Shown piece by piece: positions 1 through 11,541 of a stretch of 64,000 nucleotides of DNA. Origin of the DNA: Nemophila menziesii (lineage: Eukaryota; Streptophyta; Magnoliopsida; Boraginales; Hydrophyllaceae); the NCBI GenBank assembly GCA_029959085.1, contig JARWIR010000016.1, positions 4,509,441-4,573,440 on the forward strand, in the 5' to 3' direction. The position numbers and the translations under genes are program-made. The notes under the pieces are model-generated. The model was given only the letters and a program-made list of their open reading frames with translations. It did not search any database and had not been told where the DNA came from. How positions within the stretch are numbered: the stretch's first letter is position 1; every line of letters starts with the position of its first letter.

Positions 1-1250
1 CATATTTCTCTAGAACCGTCTTCAAATACTTATTAACGAAATGAGTACCTCCATCGCTAATAATTACCCTTGGAGTGCCATGTCTAGGGAAAATATGCGA
101 TTTCAAGAACTTAATCACCACTCATGAATCATTAGTTGGCAAAGCCACAGCTTCTACCCACTTAGATACGTAATCAACAGCTAACAAGATGTAGAGGTTA
201 CCATTTGAAGGAACGAACGGACCCATAATACTATACCCCAAACATCGAATATTTCAACTTCTAACACATTGTTACGTGGCATCTCATCCCTCTTGGATAT
301 GTTTCCGGTAAATTGACATCTAGCACATCTTTTCGTATATTCATGACAATCTTTTATAATAGAGGGCCAATAGAAACCAGATTGTAATACCTTAGCAGCA
401 GTTCGATCTCCTTTGAAATGTCCACCATAAGGTGAATCGTGACACCCAGCTATAATCGCCTCAATTTCTTCCTTGGCTACACATCTTCTTACCATTTGAT
501 CAGCACACACCTTGTAGAGGAAAGGATCTTCCCAAAAGAATTGTCTTGCACGGTGAGCTAATCTTTTTCTCTCTTGATAAGTTGAACCTTCAGAAAAGGA
601 ACCACTCACCACTAAGTTTGCAATATCCGCATACCAAGGGGCTTCATAATCACGAACAACGAATAAACTCTCATCAGGAAATTCTTCTCTAACCGCTTCA
701 GTACCACTATTCAACTTTGAACCTTCTAACCATGATAGGTGATCTGCAACCTGATTCTCACACCCTTTTCTATACTTGATCTCTAAATCAAATTCTTGAA
801 GCAATAAAACCCATCTGATTAACCTTGGTTTAGCATCCTTCTTCTCCATAAGATATCGAATCGCTGAATGATCTGTATAAACAATAACTTTCGCTCCAAG
901 AAGATAAGAGCGAAATTTATCGAATGAATACACAACCGCTAGCAACTCTTTTTCTGTAACTGTATAATTCACTTGAGCCCCATTAAAAGTTTTACTAGCA
1001 TAATAAATCGAATGAAAAACTTTCTCTTTTCTTTGTCCTAATACGGCTCCCATACACAAATCACTCGCATCACACATAACCTCAAACGGTAAACTCCAAT
1101 CTGGAGGTAACACTATAGGAGCAGAAATAAGCTTTTCTTTGATTGCTTTGAAGGCCGCTAAACAAGCTTTATCAAAAAGGAATTTGGAGTCTTTTTCAAG
1201 TAAGTTGCATAACGGTTTAGCAATCTTAGAAAAGTCTTTGATAAATCGCC
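1..1250 (-). pseudogene. Athila pol C-terminal part: RNase H and start of integrase, frameshifted
   Basis: After a one-base frameshift near 1250 the polyprotein continues as RNase H. Visible motifs are the catalytic-type [19 protein letters not shown], and [10 protein letters not shown]. An integrase zinc-binding module with an H-H-C-C pattern follows (HDSPYGGH, then KRCARC). Near 225-236 a second lesion shifts the frame and removes the first integrase Asp expected before MGPF. The core then continues in another frame to the window edge and includes the IISDGGTHF motif of the second catalytic Asp. As it stands, the integrase is unlikely to work. RNase H would degrade the RNA of the RNA/DNA hybrid during reverse transcription, and integrase would insert the cDNA. 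Confidence 0.9.
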
Positions 1251-3392
1251 TATAAAAGCAGCATGGCCAAGAAAACTTCTTACCCCTTTAACAGAAACAG
1301 GAGGGGGGAGAGTTTTAATTACCTCTATCTTCGCTCTATCGACTTCTAATCCAACACTCGAAACCTTGTGACCCAGAACAATACCTTCTCGAACCATGAA
1401 ATGACACTTCTCCCAGTTTAAAACCAAATCTGTTTCTTTGCATCTGATTAACACTTTCTCTAAATTATCTAAACATTTATCAAAATCATCACCAAATACA
1501 GAGAAATCATCCATAAACACTTCAAGAAAGTTATCGATCATATCCCAGAAGATAGCCATCATGCATCTTTGAAAGGTAGCAGGAGCATTACACAACCCAA
1601 ATGGCATTCTGCGATATGCAAAAGTACCAAAGGGGCATGTAAATGTTGTTTTATGTTGATCTTCCGGAGCCACGTAAATTTGATTATACCCAGAATAACC
1701 ATCCAAGAAGCAATAGTACTCTCTTCCGGCTAGTTTGTCTAACATTTTATCAATGCAGGGCAAAGGGAAATGATCTTTTCTGGTGGCCTTGTTCAGCTTT
1801 CTGTAATCCATGCAAACTCTCCATCCAACTACCGTTCTTGAAGGAATTGCTTCATTTTTATCATTAAGAACTGTTGTTATTCCTCCTTTCTTCGGTACAC
1901 AGTGAACCAGACTCACCCATTCACTACTCGAGATGGGATAAATAATCCCCGCGTCTAAAAGCTTGATCACCTCTTTCTTCACTACATCCTTCATAGCGGG
2001 CATTGATATTCTTTGACCTTCAACTGAGCGTGCATTAACATCTTCAAGTATGATTTTGTGTTGACAATAGGATGGACTAATGCCTTTGATGTCAGCAATT
2101 GTCCAACCTATTGCTTCTTTGTTGGCTCTCAACACACGCAACAGTTTATCTTCTTGAGGACCTGTGAAATTAGCTGAAACAATAACAGGTAGAGTTTCAT
2201 TAGTACCTAAATACGCATACCTCAAGTGTGCTGGCAACGGTTTTTCTTCCAATTCCGGAGGAGATTCAATTGAAGGCTTCTTTTTAGGAATAATCTCCCC
2301 CGGTTCTCTCACAGGTTCATAGGCAAGACGCCTATACTTCGGATTTTCAGAATTGAGAGCTGCCACTGTTTCGGCAAGCTCTTCCATCATCTCAGGCAAA
2401 TCTGATGTTAAAGCAGCCTGCAAAATATCATCAAAAATTAAACAATCAAATACCTCTTGCGATGCTTGTTCAACTACATCCATTCTGAAGCAATCTTCCT
2501 GAGAATCTTGGAATTTCATAGCTCGAAATACATTGAATTTGACTTCCTCGTCTTGTATCCTCATCGTTAATTCGCCATTCTCTACATCGATTAATGTACG
2601 TCCTGTAGCTAGGAATGGTCTACCCAAAATAATGGGGACATTTCTATCTGCATCGTACTCAAGTATTACGAAATCAACAGGAAATATAAGTGTACCTGCC
2701 TTAACAAGGACATCTTCAATGCGGCCTTCAGGATGAGCAAGAGACCTGTCCGCCATTTGCAAGACCATAGAAGTGGGTCTTGCTTCTCCAATTTTAAGCT
2801 TATCAAAGATTGATTTGGGCATCAAATTGATGCTCGCACCCAAATCACATAGCGCTTTTCCTTTCCATTCTTCTCCAATCGATATCGGAATCGTGAAACT
2901 CCCCGGATCAACTAACTTTGGAGGTAATTTACTCTGACAAATCGCACTACACTCTTCAGGAAGACCAATCATCTCGTTATCACAATAAGGCCTTTTGTTA
3001 GTGAGGGCCCTCTTCAAAAACTTCGTATACTTTGGAATATCTCGAATAGCCTCTAGTAACGGAATATTAATACTTAGACCCTTCACTCTATTGAAGAATT
3101 TCTGAAAATCACCCAAATCACCCTTTTTCTGAACTCGAGATGGAAACGGTGGTGGAGGGCGATTGATCACAATATCATCTTTCTTTTTCGGAACTTCTCT
3201 TGGTCTTTCTATTTCTTCAACCTCAATATCTTTCTCATTCTCTTTCTCTTTCTCACCCACTTCCTTTTCTTTTCTTGGAACTTCTTTCTCTTTCATAACG
3301 GGAAAAGGAGGTGGAGGAAGGTTCTTACCACTTCGTAATGTAACAGCTTTGCAATCTTCACGTTGTATTGGATTCTCAGTATCGCTAGGAAG
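1251..3392 (-). pseudogene. Athila pol N-terminal part: aspartic protease and reverse transcriptase
   Basis: This stretch is in the same frame as gag and is separated from it only by a TAA at 3393-3395. It holds the clade-typical retropepsin motif LCDLGASINLMP (about 2817-2855) and the RT catalytic motif FMDDFSVFG (about 1491-1523), with the usual upstream block CMDYRKLNKATRKDHFPL. The first in-frame Met codes at 3296, but the homologous frame runs back to the gag stop (LPSDTENP), so expression would need readthrough of that stop. The frame ends after SFLGHAAF, where a base is missing compared with the expected continuation. The product would process the polyprotein and copy the RNA genome inside the capsid. 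Confidence 0.9.
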
Positions 3393-4964
3393 TTACCCTT
3401 GTGGACGTTGATTCAGTTGTTTATTAATTTGACTCAGCTGTTTCTGGAACAACTTCATATTTGCTTCGGCTGCATTTTGACGTTCCATAGCTTGTGTCTG
3501 AAGAGCAATTAAACTTTCAACTGTTTTCTGAAGGGTAACTACTCCTTCTTGTGGATGGGCAGGTAAGGCTTTCTGGTTCAAATTTTCATCATAAGTATTC
3601 TGAGGAGCTTGTCTTTGTACATAATTACCTTGATTTTGTCCTCCTTGATAATTGTTGTGTGGTCTTGGATTATAGTTGTTACCTTGGGGACGCGGCTGAT
3701 ACGCATATGTAGGATTGGCTGCCCCATTAGGATTTGAGTATTGAAACCCATGATGGTTTCTGTTAGGCTGATATCCAATACCACTTGAATTGTAGTTACC
3801 TCTATTGGACATAAACATCACGGACTCTTGGTTATTCGGACAACTTTCCTCATCATGATCATCTACCCTGCAAATCGAACACATATAAACCTCTTGTGCA
3901 GCATGCACAGCTACCTTCTTACCCGAAAATCCTTCTTTTACAGCTAAAGTAAGCTGCTTCAATTGTTGCTCTATAGTATTCTGAATCTTATTCTCAAGCG
4001 TAGCAAATTTTTCTTCCATATCAACATTATTCACTCCTTTAACCGGTGTTCTTACTGAATTCCATCCCACTTCATTCTTGACTGTTCTCTCTAAAATGAT
4101 TTTAGCATGAGCGGGTTGAACTTGAAGAAAACCTGCACCACATAGCGTATCCAATTTCTCTCTCCGAGTCCCATCAAGGCCTCTGTAAAAGATTTTTAGT
4201 CGTTGTTCTGAAAAGCCATGAGTGGGAACTCTACGTAAACACATCTGAAATCTCGTCCAACTCTTACCCACAGTTTCATCATATTCTTGACGGAAATGCG
4301 TCAATTCTAATTCCGCATCTAATCTCATGTTACTTGGGTAATACCTGTCAAAGAAAGCAGTCTCTAATTGGTCCCAGTTGGTTATCTTCGTAGGATCTTG
4401 TGTATCGTGCCATTCACTTGCTCCATCAATAACAAAAAATTTAAACGCAGCAAAATACATCTGTTCTCTTGAAACTCCTTGTGTGATATAAGAATCACAT
4501 ATCTGCTTAAATTTCTGTACTGCTCTAAGAGGATCTTCTGATGGTCTACCACGAAAATTCCCAAAATTTTGGAATTGAGCTAACATACCTGAATCAGGAC
4601 GGAATCGTGGAACATCAATATCTGGAGCACCTACTCCTATAGAAGGAGCACGGAATGGAATTTCTGGTGGACCATTAGTAAACCATGGATCTTGATTCAT
4701 CACTATCTGAACTTGAGGATTAGGATTCAATGGTGGAATTGGAGGAATAACGCCTGGAGCCAAAGGTTGGCCATTTGCGCCTAGTTGACCTGGTTGATTA
4801 TTTTGTTGATCTTGAAGATTTATCTCTTCCATTCTGTTACTTAATTCTTCTACCTCTAAAGCTTCTCGTTCTCTTCTTCTCCTGTTAGCAAGTCTGATCA
4901 ACGATTCTGGATTACTAAGGATCGGAGGTGTTGGCTCTAGATCCTTGAATAGCCTTCTTCGCAT
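3393..4964 (-). CDS. gag: Athila Gag (capsid/nucleocapsid) protein
   Basis: This is an open frame of 523 codons, starting about 110 bases downstream of the PBS. The middle (residues about 170-280) is the retrotransposon Gag domain, with FFDRYYP, WTRFQMCLRRVPTHGF and YRGLDG blocks. It is followed by a CCHC-like knuckle, CSICRVDDHDEESC (about residue 360), and a Q/N/P-rich tail ending LNQRPQG. Gag forms the virus-like particle and binds the element RNA. The stop is TAA, with pol following in the same frame. The same RPQG-TAA arrangement occurs in the diverged Athila-like copies near 24192 and 40318. Confidence 0.93.
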   Translation of the reverse strand: MRRRLFKDLEPTPPILSNPESLIRLANRRRREREALEVEELSNRMEEINLQDQQNNQPGQLGANGQPLAPGVIPPIPPLNPNPQVQIVMNQDPWFTNGPPEIPFRAPSIGVGAPDIDVPRFRPDSGMLAQFQNFGNFRGRPSEDPLRAVQKFKQICDSYITQGVSREQMYFAAFKFFVIDGASEWHDTQDPTKITNWDQLETAFFDRYYPSNMRLDAELELTHFRQEYDETVGKSWTRFQMCLRRVPTHGFSEQRLKIFYRGLDGTRREKLDTLCGAGFLQVQPAHAKIILERTVKNEVGWNSVRTPVKGVNNVDMEEKFATLENKIQNTIEQQLKQLTLAVKEGFSGKKVAVHAAQEVYMCSICRVDDHDEESCPNNQESVMFMSNRGNYNSSGIGYQPNRNHHGFQYSNPNGAANPTYAYQPRPQGNNYNPRPHNNYQGGQNQGNYVQRQAPQNTYDENLNQKALPAHPQEGVVTLQKTVESLIALQTQAMERQNAAEANMKLFQKQLSQINKQLNQRPQG

Positions 4965-5073
4965 ACACCAAACCTAAAAACCTGAAAAAGCTAACAAACA
5001 AAAAGCGTAAAACTGATAAAATAAAATAAATGCATTATCACTAAAGGATAAACATCGTAGTCACACGCGACCG

Positions 5074-5091
5074 TCCCCGGCAGCGGCGCCA
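5074..5091 (-). other. Primer binding site (tRNA-Asp)
   Basis: Read on the minus strand, the 18 bases are TGGCGCCGCTGCCGGGGA. They complement the 3' end of plant tRNA-Asp with one mismatch. The site lies 6 bases internal to the LTR, as in Athila elements, and fixes the element's orientation. Confidence 0.9.
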
Positions 5092-5097
5092 AAAACT

Positions 5098-6654
5098 TGG
5101 TGGTCCTTTGTGTGTTCTAAATAAATGCAATAAATAATCGAACCACAACCGCAAGTGTACGGTTGTCCCAAGTAGTATAACTGATAAAACAGATTTGTTC
5201 CAAGGACGGGATGGTTGACTACAATGCTTATCTATTAATGATTGGATGCACTTATGAAAGCAAATAAAGATAATATGTTTGTTTGGTTTTGTATTAATGC
5301 TAAAGAAATGAAGACAATTATTAAAATGCAAATAAAATCTAAGACGCAAGTAAACTGATGTAAAATGCAATATGAGAAGTAGCACTTGAGAACACAAGGA
5401 TCCTCCCAGTCCTATTTCCTAACTTATGTTGTTAAGGGCTAAATTGGTCAATTACAATGGTCGGGATTCTAAATTCCTTATACCCCCGTCAGGGTGGACT
5501 ATAAGGCGATCCTAGAGTGTCACTAGTCCCGTCAGGGTAAATATGATCCACCTTCGGATGTTTAAGTTTTATTACCTCATTGGCCCTATAATTAGCTAAG
5601 TTCGTCAGAATCAATAGCTTCTATCCTAGATTGAATAAATGGTTCTGTATCTAAACCCTCCGTCAGGATGATCCAATCGCCACTAATTGGAATAGCCTAA
5701 ATACTAACACCTGTTCCTAGTTCATGACGCTAAAAACAGTAAATATTCTCAATTTATCGAAAAGAGTAAAAGCCCAATCTAGTTTAATTTAACAGAAACC
5801 CAAATTCAACATTCGTAATTCAATAAGACTGGGATTCACCCATTAATTGTTCTCAAGCACTATTATATGTTTAGCTCATATTAAAAAGAAAAACTAAATT
5901 AAATGTAAAGGAATTCATATTGATTACAAAATTAAAAGATAAAAGAACCTAATTTGCGGAATAGGAATGATTACGAACGGAGATATAGACCCTCTCCAGC
6001 TCTTGTAACTTCTTCTTTCTTCCTTCTGTTGCTTCTCTCTGATGTTTTAATCTTGCAGAATGTGAATTGTCTGTAAAATAGAAGTCCAGACCTCCTTTTA
6101 TAAGTGCAAATTCGGACTTGGACCTAGGCTTTTAATTAAATGAAATATAAAAGGCCCAAGTCCACTAACTTAGCCCAAAATCCCGTAACTGCTGATATGC
6201 CTTCACTAAAACGGCTTTTCCCGATGCGTTATGACTCCGATTGACCTCATTCCAGTTGCTTAAGTTCCGTAACTCGATAAGGAATGTTTTCTCTTCAAAG
6301 GTCAGCAGCTAAATCATCGCTTAAGCACCTCGAAATCAGCAATCTATGGCCTGGAAAATGGATTTTCAGCTCTAAAAATAATATCTTCGGGATTTATCTT
6401 CAAGTCTTGACTCTATCTTTTGATCTTTTGACTTTCTCCTCGGATTCCTCTTCTCGCTAACATCTAAAACCTGTAAACTTTACACTAAAAATACCAATAT
6501 TACGCGCAAAAGCTTAATAAATTAAAATGCTAGAAATAAAAGAGGAAAATCATATTATTGCATATTTAGTCCAAAAGTCTATCAAATTGATTAAATAAAC
6601 ACAAAAAACGATGTCTCCTAAGGGTCGAAAATAAGAACAATTAAGGAGACATCA
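5098..6654 (-). repeat. Athila 5' LTR (about 1557 bp)
   Basis: The LTR is bounded by TG at 5098, next to the PBS, and CA at 6653-6654, where LINE sequence resumes. The outer end carries an inverted pair, GATGTCTCCT (6610) and AGGAGACATC (6644-6653), forming a potential hairpin. The internal block CCGCAAGTGTACGG near 5149 recurs in the LTRs near 9250, 18690, 25880 and 56505, so these LTRs belong to related families. Confidence 0.88.
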
Positions 6655-7535
6655 GTGTGTTATTGAACTTTTTAAGAGAAACTTTCACATTCTTCTGCCT
6701 CATACATAATTTGAACATTTCATTTCTATCTACTTTTATATTCCAAGCATCCTTCACAGTTTCTATAAATTTCTCATGTGTAACCCAAATATTGAAGAAT
6801 TTGAATTGACCAGGAAAGAAATTTTTTAACATCTCCAAGATTTAGCTTGATTGCGCAATGGTCTGAAGTTGATGGTGGATGAATACTAACACTAGAGGCT
6901 ATAGTTACTAACCATCTAGTATTAATAAACACTCTATCTATTTTACTAGCACAGATTTGATCACTTCTATGCTTGTTAGTCCAAGTGTAAAACTGCCCAC
7001 CATAATTATGTTCATATAAATTTGCATCTTCAACACATTCTATAAATACAAGTGCTCCTTTATCTAAAACATTACAATTCATTATGTCCCTGATGTTTAG
7101 TATTTCATTGAAATCTCCCATGATACAAAGCTTATCTTTCTCATACTTCTTACTCCGCATAACCATGTCTTTCCATAATGCTCTTCTCTCTCCATCAGTT
7201 CAACTAGCATGCACCATTACAATGTAAAGAATTTCCTTACTGTCTTTCATTTTCAAACCAATCAGTATAGCTTGAAATGTTTGATAAACTAGATTAATAT
7301 CAGCAAATCTTTTGTCCCAAAGTACCCAAGTCCTTCCACTATCATCTTTATTATAATTGTGCAACATTTCTAGATAAGAGAAATGTGCACTTATTATAGA
7401 AGAGTAATTGTTAATTTTAACCTTTGTTTCCAAAAGTCCAATTACCCTCCCATTATTTCTAACTAAAAACTCCTTCACATCCAACTGTCTAAGGAGATTA
7501 CTGAACCCTCTCATATTCCAAACTGCAATATTCAT
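6655..7535 (-). pseudogene. LINE ORF2 endonuclease domain, truncated
   Basis: The frame opens with MNIAVWNMRGFSN, the usual start of plant L1 ORF2, followed by the endonuclease signatures GLLETKV, MGDFNEIL, FTWTNKH (seen as FYTWTNKH), KIDRVFIN and STSDHCAIKL of the exonuclease-endonuclease-phosphatase fold. One TGA interrupts it near 7198 (after MVHAS). Near 6810-6840 the frame shifts, and the continuation WVTHEKFIETVKDAWNIK is the normal linker between endonuclease and RT. The enzyme would nick target DNA for target-primed reverse transcription. The domain is cut by the Athila LTR at 6654. Confidence 0.9.
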
Positions 7536-7614
7536 ATATTAGGAGGTCTAGTAATTTCTTCTTCCCCATTTTGAATGATAAATAACAATACATCATGATC
7601 AATCTCACTACCTT

Positions 7615-8691
7615 CTATGTTTTTAACTCATCATACTTATTAGTAGTGGCTATAGAACTTGACACACCTTGTTTTCCCTCATTCTTCTTAGCGTTCCTAA
7701 CAATACTCCATCCCTCAACTATCTTCTTCCCTTTATACACCCTTTTATTAGGTTCATTTGTTGTTTTTGGCACCCAATTTTTTTTAGTATTCACACATTT
7801 AGATTCAACACGACCCAACCTACCACATTTCCTACATACAATCGGCTTCCATTCATACTCTACTCTAACCACTTGTAGCTCATCTAGACCTATATCAACA
7901 TATACATTATCAGGCAATTCTTCCTTTATGTCAATTCCTACATAGACTCGATCATACCCCAACCTTGTCTTTGATTCAGTTATAGTATCCATTTGAATTG
8001 GAACACCTACACCACTAGCTACATATCACATCCCTCTTTGTGTCCAAAGATTCATTGGTACATTAATTGATTTGACCCAAATCGGAATTCCAGATACATC
8101 TATTTTATCAAACTGCATACCTTCCTTCCAAGGTCGAAGAAGTAGTGGTTTTCCATTTATATGCCAGAGCTGCTCAAGCGCTTTACTATAACTTTGCTGA
8201 TTTTCAAACTTGAAGACTACACTACCTTTCAAATTCGATATAATTTCTACCTTACCCATCTTACTCCACTGATATCTAACAAAATTAGCTATGGCAAAGA
8301 AAGGAGAAGGATAATCTATAAATTGACCAATCAGGCAATTCACCCATTGAGCAGACCCTTCGTCGAGAACATCCTTTGGCGGCTTAATAACTCTCTTTCC
8401 TTCTAAATTAGCTGGCTCATGATGTTCTAACTTCATTGAATTACTTGCACATCCAAATAACTTTGACCATGGAACTCCCTTTCATTCACTTTTTGTTTCA
8501 GTCTCAACCAGATCTACAACTTGCACAACTTCATTTCTGCATATCGAAACAATTTTTGGCTGATTTTCAATGCTCACCTCTACCTCTTCTTTGTACGGTT
8601 CAGGTGTATTGAGTAAATTAGAGCTCGTCGACATGATTTCCTTAGATATCTTAATACTTTGTCTTGGTTTTTGGTTGTTTACTAGATCCAC
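7615..8691 (-). pseudogene. LINE ORF1 protein (DUF4283 plus zinc knuckle), two in-frame stops
   Basis: One continuous frame is broken only by TGA stops near 8479-8481 and 8023-8025, without frameshifts. Residues around 8026-8436 form a DUF4283-like RNA-binding region (VVFKFENQQSYSKALEQLW, LLLRPWKEGM, IPIWVKSINVP). The next segment continues with LPDNVYVDIG, VEYEWKPIVC and the knuckle CRKCGRLGRVESKC. The product would be the LINE nucleic-acid-binding chaperone. It lies directly upstream of the endonuclease ORF in the same orientation. Confidence 0.88.
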
Positions 8692-8820
8692 TCCCTACCT
8701 TGTTAATTTTTACTGTGTTTAACATTTTGGTCATTGTGAGAGTCAAAAAAGAAAACGGTGAAAAAAAATAAAGTGAAAAAGAAAAAAGCTAGGCGGAGAA
8801 GAGATGGTGGATGGTACGGT

Positions 8821-8851
8821 GGAGGAAAGAGAAATAGTGGAGATGAATATT

Positions 8852-8900
<49 letters not shown>

Positions 8901-8955
8901 TGGAGGAAAGAGAAATAGTGGAGATGAATATTTTTATGAGAGAGAGAGAGAGAGG
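8821..8955. repeat. 81-bp tandem repeat with GA microsatellite in the LINE 5' region
   Basis: A unit starting GGAGGAAAGAGAAATAGTGG at 8821 recurs at 8902, a period of 81 bp. Each copy ends in a (GA)n run; the first is about 50 bases long and the second shorter. The repeat lies just upstream of LINE ORF1 and may be part of its 5' UTR. The open frames across it on both strands are repeat artefacts. Confidence 0.8.
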
Positions 8956-9188
8956 AAATGTTGTTAGATCCCAGAAGATTCTTGAGACAAACAACAAATC
9001 CCGATAAGGAAAAGCAAATTTGGGAAAAAAAAGCTAAAAAGAGGTGTTAAGCTAAAAAAGGGAAAATGGAATAACAATTAATGGATGAGTGTGTAGAGAG
9101 GATTTTTTATTAGTGAGTTGACTCTAATTGACCCTTCAAACCATGATTCCTTCATTGAAACATGATTAAGAAAAAAGACTTTTGACTC

Positions 9189-10702
9189 GGTGTTTGTTCC
9201 CAAGGTGCGATAATAAATTAACACCAAGAGAGAGTGGTTTTTTTCAAGTGTACGGGTCATTGAAAAGTAATAAAGATAAGTATGAGGGCTATTTTATCCA
9301 CAAGGACTATCAACGTTTAGGTAAATATATTTTGGAAGTAACATAATGTGAAGTTTCTAGATAAATAACAACAATATAAATGCAATATTTGTTTTTTTGT
9401 CGGGTAAATAACAAAAATTGAAGATAATATAAATACTTAACTAAAAGACAAATAATTAAAATGCTATACAAAATAATTGGTGGAAGGTATGCTTGATTCT
9501 TGCTATTAATCTTCCTAATTAACTATTTAATCTTTATGTGACATAAGGGTGAATTGGATTAATCACATTAGTCGGGATTCAAAAGTCTCTTTAACTCCCA
9601 TCAGGGTAGCTTAGGGAGCAATCTCAGTATCGGTAATGGACCTGGGTAAGGACACTTTATGCAATGTCTCAATGAAATAATACTAATCCTAATGACTATA
9701 AAATTAGGCAAACCCGTCAGACGCACACTAGACGTTTATATACTATGTCAAAAATCCGCCCGTATATTTCGGGTGTTAGCCAAAAGTCACCTACTATTCA
9801 CACGTGATCAAAGCATAAAATGCAAAAAGCATAAATATATGAAAATTAAACCTTATATCATATTAAATATTAAAATATCCCAAATTCAAATAACATAGAA
9901 AAATAATTAATAAATGTTCATACCCATTGCAAGTCTCAAGAAAAAGAGGTTTACTTCATACTAAATAAATAAATAAAAATTAAATCTAATAAAAATCATG
10001 TTTAGAAAATAAAACGGAATAATATTAATCTATAATAAACAATGGAATTGTTGTGGAATAGTAAAGAATGCGAATACTGGGTGAAAAATTAATAAAAAAA
10101 ATCGAATTCTGGTGATATGGGAGCTTGTAATATTCTTTTATACTTGGTCAAAAACTTTTTGGGCTTTTTGGGCTCACTTAAGTGGTTAAAAATATTGTCC
10201 AACCCATTTTTGGCTAATGATGTCCAAGTTCGAGACACGTCAAGGTCAAGAAAATAACATAACATTCTCGTTTCACCTCAGAATTGACTTCCGTAACTTC
10301 TCACGCGTGACTAACTTCAATTTTCATCTGAATTAAAATGAATTTCTTCAAAATATCTTATAATTAATCATGACGATTGAAACAATATGATGTCAAGACT
10401 TTTCTGGTAAACGCTCTAACATTTCCGAAGTGACTTTTAGCTCTCTTTACGCCTTGGACTGAGCATGGACTTTAATTCATGACTTCTCCTCATTTCCTTG
10501 GATTCTAGAATCAATCATGTACCTGAAAGCTGCACACTTAATACACAGTTTAAGCACAAAAATTCTATAAATTGCATAATATCCAAAAGAATGTAAAAAA
10601 GTAATATATGGAAAATATTAGGAATAAATCCCTCAAATAGGTCCCGTAAACCCTCAAAAAGATGTCTCATAAGTATACTAATACATCACAAAAGATGAGA
10701 CA
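9189..10702 (-). repeat. Athila-like 3' LTR (about 1514 bp)
   Basis: It starts TGTTTGTTCCCAAGG and ends with GAGACA just before a polypyrimidine tract. It shares CAAGTGTACGGGTCATTG and the GATGTCTCAT/ATGAGACAT terminal hairpin style with the other Athila LTRs here. The length is close to the 1557 bp LTR at 5098. Exact ends are judged from the TG...CA rule and the adjacent PPT. Confidence 0.75.
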
Positions 10703-10718
10703 TAAAAACCCCCATCTC
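10703..10718 (-). other. Polypurine tract
   Basis: On the minus strand GAGATGGGGGTTTTTA directly precedes the LTR start TGTCTCATC. Its position and G-run fit the plus-strand primer of reverse transcription and mark the neighbouring LTR as the 3' LTR. Confidence 0.6.
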
Positions 10719-11276
10719 AAAGTTTTGTAGTGCCGACAAATTAAAAGAAAAGAAAACTCAAAGGGGACTAAGTCCAAATAACCAAAGGAGAAGGAGGAAA
10801 TAGAAAGATAATGAATGAATCCAAACCTACTATCCTAACAAGTACCATATAGTGGTGTCCAAGAAATAATACACAAATGCACGTAATATAAAATCAATCA
10901 ACATGTGACAAATTCAAAATTGGATTACTTTGCAATGCAAGATGGAACACTTCTCACTTAGGTTAATATGGAGGATATATTTTATTCATAGGTCTTACCA
11001 AGTGTCTATTGGTCCACTTATTTATTCCCAAAGCGTTCAATTATCACGCAACCCAATAGCTAAGAATCTTAAGGTCTTTTCAGTTATAGTGTAGATTTAA
11101 GGACGGTATGATATATATATTTGGATAATGTGAAGTGAGCTTTTAGCTCTCTCATCACTAACCATGGCATCAACAAATCGCCTTAGATTTTAAGTTACAC
11201 ACAAGAATTACCTCACTCAACCTTGTGGAGTTATTCTAATAAAAACTTCCACTTTACCAATTCTTTTATTGTATTT

Positions 11277-11280
<4 letters not shown>

Positions 11281-11322
<42 letters not shown>
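11281..11322. repeat. (TA)n microsatellite
   Basis: About 21 uninterrupted AT units lie in the Athila 3' region. The related element has an equivalent tract at 58554-58589 in the same relative place. Confidence 0.95.
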
Positions 11323-11325
<3 letters not shown>

Positions 11326-11541
11326 AAGCTGGACATGACACTAATTATCAAAAAAATTCAAGATCTGGCAAAGGGTTACGATATAAAATATTTCATCAAT
11401 ATTGAACATGCACAAGCGCATAAAATCCCAACCCAATTTATATCCCCATAATTAATCTCACCACTCGAAACGCAAGCCCTAATGAAGTCTAGTCTTAGTG
11501 TTGCGTTTCCAGTGCATGTCATGTGGGAAAGTCCTATAATC

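Larger units (their letters stand above)
1..6654 (-). mobile_element. Athila-type Ty3/gypsy LTR retrotransposon, 5' part
   Basis: Reading leftward from 6654, the order is LTR, primer binding site, gag, protease, reverse transcriptase, RNase H, integrase. This is the Ty3/gypsy order, and the long LTR and tRNA-Asp primer site are typical of the plant Athila clade. The rest of integrase, the 3' region and the 3' LTR lie beyond the left edge of the window. The element sits inside a minus-strand LINE whose endonuclease resumes directly at 6655, so it is a nested insertion. The target duplication cannot be checked because the other end is missing. Few lesions are visible (one stop between gag and pol, two frameshifts), so it is fairly young. 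Confidence 0.95.
6655..9060 (-). mobile_element. L1-type LINE, 5' part, interrupted by the Athila insertion
   Basis: On the minus strand a GA-rich 5' region (about 8700-9060) is followed by ORF1 (DUF4283 plus zinc knuckle) and the start of ORF2 (endonuclease). Sequence stops at 6655 where the Athila LTR begins. The RT and RNase H parts should lie beyond the far end of the Athila element, outside the window. Lesions are mostly single in-frame stops, so the LINE was not very old when interrupted. The 5' end is estimated from where coding and repeat signals stop. Confidence 0.85.

Noticed and set aside
1643..1867. Plus-strand open frames opposite gag and pol of the Athila element (also 2533-2736 and 3163-3411)
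   Set aside because: They are antisense shadows of the well-supported minus-strand polyprotein.
1..6654. Endogenous pararetrovirus instead of a retrotransposon
   Set aside because: Integrase, LTRs, a tRNA-Asp PBS and the Athila-type DLGAS protease are present, and no movement-protein or caulimovirid order is seen.
8758..9007. Arg-Glu repeat protein frames over the GA microsatellite
   Set aside because: These are frames through a dinucleotide repeat on both strands, with no coding evidence.
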